From Muricoccus harenae (lineage in GTDB: Bacteria; Pseudomonadota; Alphaproteobacteria; Acetobacterales; Acetobacteraceae), in NCBI RefSeq assembly GCF_009848505.1, contig NZ_WWDL01000016.1, positions 46,018 to 110,017 of the forward strand: DNA of 64,000 nt, written 5' to 3'. Within the stretch, counting starts at the first letter, position 1, and every line of letters begins with the position of its first letter. Below the pieces are notes generated by a model, which was not told the DNA's origin, did not search any database, and saw only the letters and a list, made by a program, of their open reading frames with translations. A program made the position numbers and the translations under genes. Positions 61,440 through 64,000 of this stretch are shown here, one piece after another.

Positions 61440-62044
61440 CGAATCGCACCGCAAGGGAAGCCCGCTCGGCGTCGCCCCGCATCACCCGATCCACGATCGT
61501 CTGGCGGCTGATGGCTGTCGACAATGCCTGACGGACACGGAGATCCCGTAGCGGGTTTCTGCCTAGCTTCTGCCCATCGGGACCAGTGATGTGGAGCGAG
61601 ACGTCATGCGCCGTGTCCAGCTTCAGATAGATCGAGAGGAGGTATGCAATCTCGGAGAAGCCGATGCCCGGAGTCGTCCGCAGTCGCGGCATGTCGTTCG
61701 GAGAAACCACATCGATCATCTGCACGTCGCCGGAGAGCAGTGCCGCCACCCGCACGCCGTCATTGGCGATGAAGCGGTAGGTCACTTGCGCCCATTCTGG
61801 CATCTCGGCCCCCGAGCTGGTCGAAGAAGTGCTCCGCTATCATGTTGTTCGGCGAAAGCGTATGGTAGTGTGGATCCAGGCTCGTCGGTGGTGCGGCAAC
61901 GGCGAGGTTCTGCGATTGTCCTTGGGCCTGAGCGCGGTTACCGCTGAATGCGGCAGCGAGGGAAGGGCGAACAGCGCGCGGCGTGGCCCCCTTGTCACTG
62001 GCGACGCTCGGACTGGTTGCGGCACGGCCCTCAGGAAGCGCCAA
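61440..62044 (-). pseudogene. Deleted peptide/opine ABC transporter substrate-binding protein (SBP family 5)
   Basis: The N-terminal part is in one frame (LAVAAPPTSLDPHYHTLSPN, NNMIAEHFFDQLGG; about 61800-62044) and a middle part is in another (MPEWAQVTYRFIANDGVRVA, ALLSGDVQMIDVVSPNDMPR, RVRQALSTAISRQTIVDRVM; about 61440-61803). In intact family 5 binding proteins about 150 residues separate these blocks, so an internal deletion with frame change has occurred, and the C-terminal half after VMRGDAERA is missing. It cannot make a working receptor. Confidence 0.82.
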
Positions 62045-62380
62045 CGCTGTTCTGCTGGCTTTCTCCTGCCCGCGACCGGCTCAGGGACTTGGCTGGTGCC
62101 GTTCCTGCCTGCCTCCGGCATCGCAAGGTAGGCAACGCGGCCGATCGGCCGCCCAAATGGCGGACTGTTGGCAGCAAAGCACTCGTCCCCCGCGAGCGGA
62201 GCTGAGAATTTCGCCTGATTCAGTGAGTAACTGACCCGACAGATGCGAAGACCGCATCTTCTCACTGCGAAGCCCGCAGGTTCCTCATACAAAAGTTATA
62301 GAACGGGTTCGGAACGACAGGCAATTTTCGTTCAGGCCGGTGGCATCTTAAGCCCGAAGCAAAGGGAGTGAATAGCTGAG
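62045..62380. other. 336-bp region before the glycosyltransferase
   Basis: No gene seen. It holds a perfect 7-bp hairpin AGATGCG-AAGAC-CGCATCT (62241-62259) and becomes AT-richer toward the glycosyltransferase, where AAAGGGAGTG and GCTGAG precede the ATG. The change in composition marks the boundary between the older catabolic cluster and the glycosyltransferase. Confidence 0.55.
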
Positions 62381-63676
62381 ATGAGAATCCTTCTCACCGG
62401 CCACGGTTGTGCTCCCAACATGGGTTCCGAGCCGGGCGTGACATGGAATTGGGCCGTGAATCTGGCCAAGAACAATGATGTTTGGGTTATTACACACGAA
62501 TACTTCCGGCCTGCGATCGAGAGTTACCTGGATGCTCACCCGACGCCCCGCCTCCATTTTACTTATGTTGGACGCCTCGGCCGTTGGGACATGCTTCGAC
62601 TGCCCTCCCTTCGCGGCATTCGCCTGCATTATCTCTTTTGGCGACACCGTGTCCTAAAGATTGCGCGGGAGCTTGACGAGCAGCATGACTTTGACGTCAT
62701 GCACCACGTCAGCTGGAATACAGTCAGCAGTCCGCCGTTACTGTGGCGCCTTAACAAGCCGTTCGTGTGGGGGCCTGTCGGCGGAGGGCAGGTGACACCA
62801 GTTGCTCTGCTGGGCGGCTATGGCCTCAAGCTGCCGTCCGAGCTTCTGCGGACCTTGCGGGTACGGCTACTGCATCTTTCACCGAGCGTTCGTAAAGCAA
62901 CCTCGAAAGCTGCCGCGCTGTTCTCGGTAAATCAGGAAACGGCCAACATCCTGCGTCGCGCCGGTGCGAGCAACGCTCCGTTACTTCTTGACGTGGGCAT
63001 TCCGCGCCACATCCTCGATATGCCACTCCTGGCCAGGCCCCTTGAGGGACCCTTCGTCGTGCTCTGGGCCGCCATCATCGAGCCGCGCAAAGGTCTGAGC
63101 CTGTGCCTGGAGGCCGCTCGCCTCGTGAAGGTTCCTGATGTGAAGTTCGTGATTGTCGGTGACGGGCCGCAGGCCGCGGCGGCACGTCGGCAAGCGCAGC
63201 GTTTGGGTATCGAGGACAAGATCGAGTTCAGGGGAAGGATCCCGTGGCCCGACCTTCAGATGCTGTACCGGACCGCGCATGTCTTTCTCTTCACCAGCGT
63301 CCGCGACAGCTATGGGACGGCGCCGCTGGAAGCCCTGGCCGCGGGCGCCCCGCTCATCTGCCTCGACCATCAAGGTGCTGACGTGCATCTGCCCGATGAC
63401 GTGGCGGTTCGGATTCCGCTCGGAGGGCCGAGGGCAATCGCCGCAGCGACAGCGCGCGCAATCGACAATTTGGCACAGGACCGGGGCAGGCTTGCAGAGA
63501 TGTCGTGCGCCAGTCGCCGCTATGCCGAGACAGAAGCTTGGGACTCCCGGGCTGCCTCCATGCAACGGCATTATGCATCCCTTGTGCGCAATGGCGGAAA
63601 GCCACTGCAGAGTAGGCCATCCGCTGCACGGTCGAGCGCTGTCCTCAGGGCTGCCATCATCGCGCCGAAAGTCTGA
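62381..63676 (+). CDS. GT4-family glycosyltransferase
   Basis: A 431-residue GT-B glycosyltransferase. N-terminal ILLTGHGCAPNMGSEPGVTW begins the acceptor domain, with MHHVSWNTVSSPPLLWRL and VWGPVGGGQVTPVALLG; the donor domain has VVLWAAIIEPRKGLSLCLEA, VKFVIVGDGPQAAAARRQAQ and the E-x7-E motif in DSYGTAPLEALAAGAPLICL. GT4 enzymes move sugars onto lipid-linked or polysaccharide acceptors. The first 350 bp are clearly lower in GC than the surrounding genes, suggesting recent acquisition. It stands alone before an insertion sequence. Confidence 0.9.
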   Translation: MRILLTGHGCAPNMGSEPGVTWNWAVNLAKNNDVWVITHEYFRPAIESYLDAHPTPRLHFTYVGRLGRWDMLRLPSLRGIRLHYLFWRHRVLKIARELDEQHDFDVMHHVSWNTVSSPPLLWRLNKPFVWGPVGGGQVTPVALLGGYGLKLPSELLRTLRVRLLHLSPSVRKATSKAAALFSVNQETANILRRAGASNAPLLLDVGIPRHILDMPLLARPLEGPFVVLWAAIIEPRKGLSLCLEAARLVKVPDVKFVIVGDGPQAAAARRQAQRLGIEDKIEFRGRIPWPDLQMLYRTAHVFLFTSVRDSYGTAPLEALAAGAPLICLDHQGADVHLPDDVAVRIPLGGPRAIAAATARAIDNLAQDRGRLAEMSCASRRYAETEAWDSRAASMQRHYASLVRNGGKPLQSRPSAARSSAVLRAAIIAPKV

Positions 63677-63703
63677 TAGTCGGCTTTCTAGACCGTGGTT
63701 GCT

Positions 63704-63720
63704 GCGTTCCGCAGGAACGC
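63704..63720. terminator. GCGTTCC-GCA-GGAACGC hairpin after the glycosyltransferase
   Basis: A perfect 7-bp stem with a 3-nt loop, 28 bp after the stop codon. No T run follows. It is a plausible transcript end. The rest of 63677-63889 shows no gene. Confidence 0.5.
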
Positions 63721-63889
63721 CATTGGGGGGATATCCTGCCCACATGTCCGGGCGGGTGAACCGACCAGGGGCATGTGAGGCTACTTAGCCCTTGAGAAGA
63801 CCGCATTCCCGGGGGAAGGATATCATTCGAGCAGATTGATGTTCTATCTCAGCTATCGCCCTGCGCTCTTCCATGGCTTTGCTATCGAA

Positions 63890-64000
63890 TGTTGGCCCAG
63901 GCGTGCTGACGAATTTTGGCCCACCTGCCGTCCCCCAACCTACGGTCTTCCGTTTTTACCGGGGGGCTTGGCATGGACAGGAAAGCCAAGGTGGATTTGT
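63890..64000 (+). mobile_element. Left end of an IS21-like insertion sequence, truncated by the window
   Basis: The segment begins TGTTGGCCCAG and contains two copies of TTGGCCCA (63892-63899 and 63916-63923), 24 bp apart. IS21-family ends commonly start with TG and carry multiple short terminal repeats. The open frame MDRKAKVDL begins at 63973, resembling the start of IS21-type transposases (family members often begin with a KAKVxLFE-like stretch). Only 111 bp are visible. Confidence 0.6.
63973..64000 (+). CDS. Start of probable IS21-family transposase (partial)
   Basis: Only nine codons (MDRKAKVDL) are inside the window. The call rests on their likeness to the N-terminus of IS21-type transposases and on the adjoining terminal repeats. 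No ribosome site is distinct (GGGGGG and CTTGGC precede). Confidence 0.5.

Overview
The window is very GC-rich chromosomal DNA from an alphaproteobacterium, most likely a member of the Acetobacteraceae close to Roseomonas. The evidence is the gene content and gene order: a MucR/Ros-type regulator, an alphaproteobacterial Fur/Mur, the conserved block tsaB-rimI-mucR-fur-(olsB-plsC)-miaB-phoH-ybeY-corC-lnt-XRE, the glyQ-glyS-ppdK block, and four Bug-family (tripartite tricarboxylate) periplasmic binding proteins with no permease beside them. The taxonomic call is inference from content, not from a marker gene. I saw no rRNA, tRNA or CRISPR array.

Layout. 1-3700: end of an amidase, a GNAT, a NIPSNAP protein, a Bug binding protein and a small CxCC protein. 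3700-10600: a methionine/B12 locus made of an ArsR-methyltransferase fusion behind a 22-bp near-perfect palindrome, metH, a CDF cation transporter, a TonB-like protein and a PduO-type cobalamin adenosyltransferase. 10600-18700: mixed metabolic genes (M20 deacylase, threonine-synthase-like enzyme, TRIC channel, MFS transporter, LysR, DUF2076, CoA-binding protein) with two decayed transporter genes (PiT and DctA). 18900-26300: GH17-like membrane protein, small conserved genes, panC, and a divergent MerR regulator / Zn-Cd-Pb P-type ATPase pair with a textbook MerR promoter.

26400-31600 is a tight catabolic operon (Bug binding protein, hydroxycinnamoyl-CoA hydratase-lyase homologue, acyl-CoA dehydrogenase, alpha/beta hydrolase, family III CoA-transferase) that reads as uptake and CoA-dependent side-chain shortening of an aromatic or phenylpropanoid acid. 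32000-50200 is mostly core housekeeping: glycyl-tRNA synthetase, PPDK, endonuclease III, then the long minus-strand block from tsaB down to an XRE regulator, including a fur-olsB-olsA arrangement for ornithine lipid synthesis.

50700-52700 carries rfbB and rfbA (dTDP-sugar synthesis, without rfbC/rfbD). 54100-61330 is a second catabolic cluster: a divergent GntR regulator, an NAD-dependent epimerase, two Bug binding proteins, a split thiamine-diphosphate decarboxylase of ComD/ComE type, a 24-codon coupled ORF, a 3-hydroxyisobutyrate-dehydrogenase-like enzyme and a lactonase-like metallohydrolase. No known pathway has exactly this set, so it is the best candidate for something undescribed. The right end is unstable: a deleted oligopeptide-binding-protein pseudogene, a glycosyltransferase of visibly lower GC, and the left end of an IS21-like insertion sequence running off the window.
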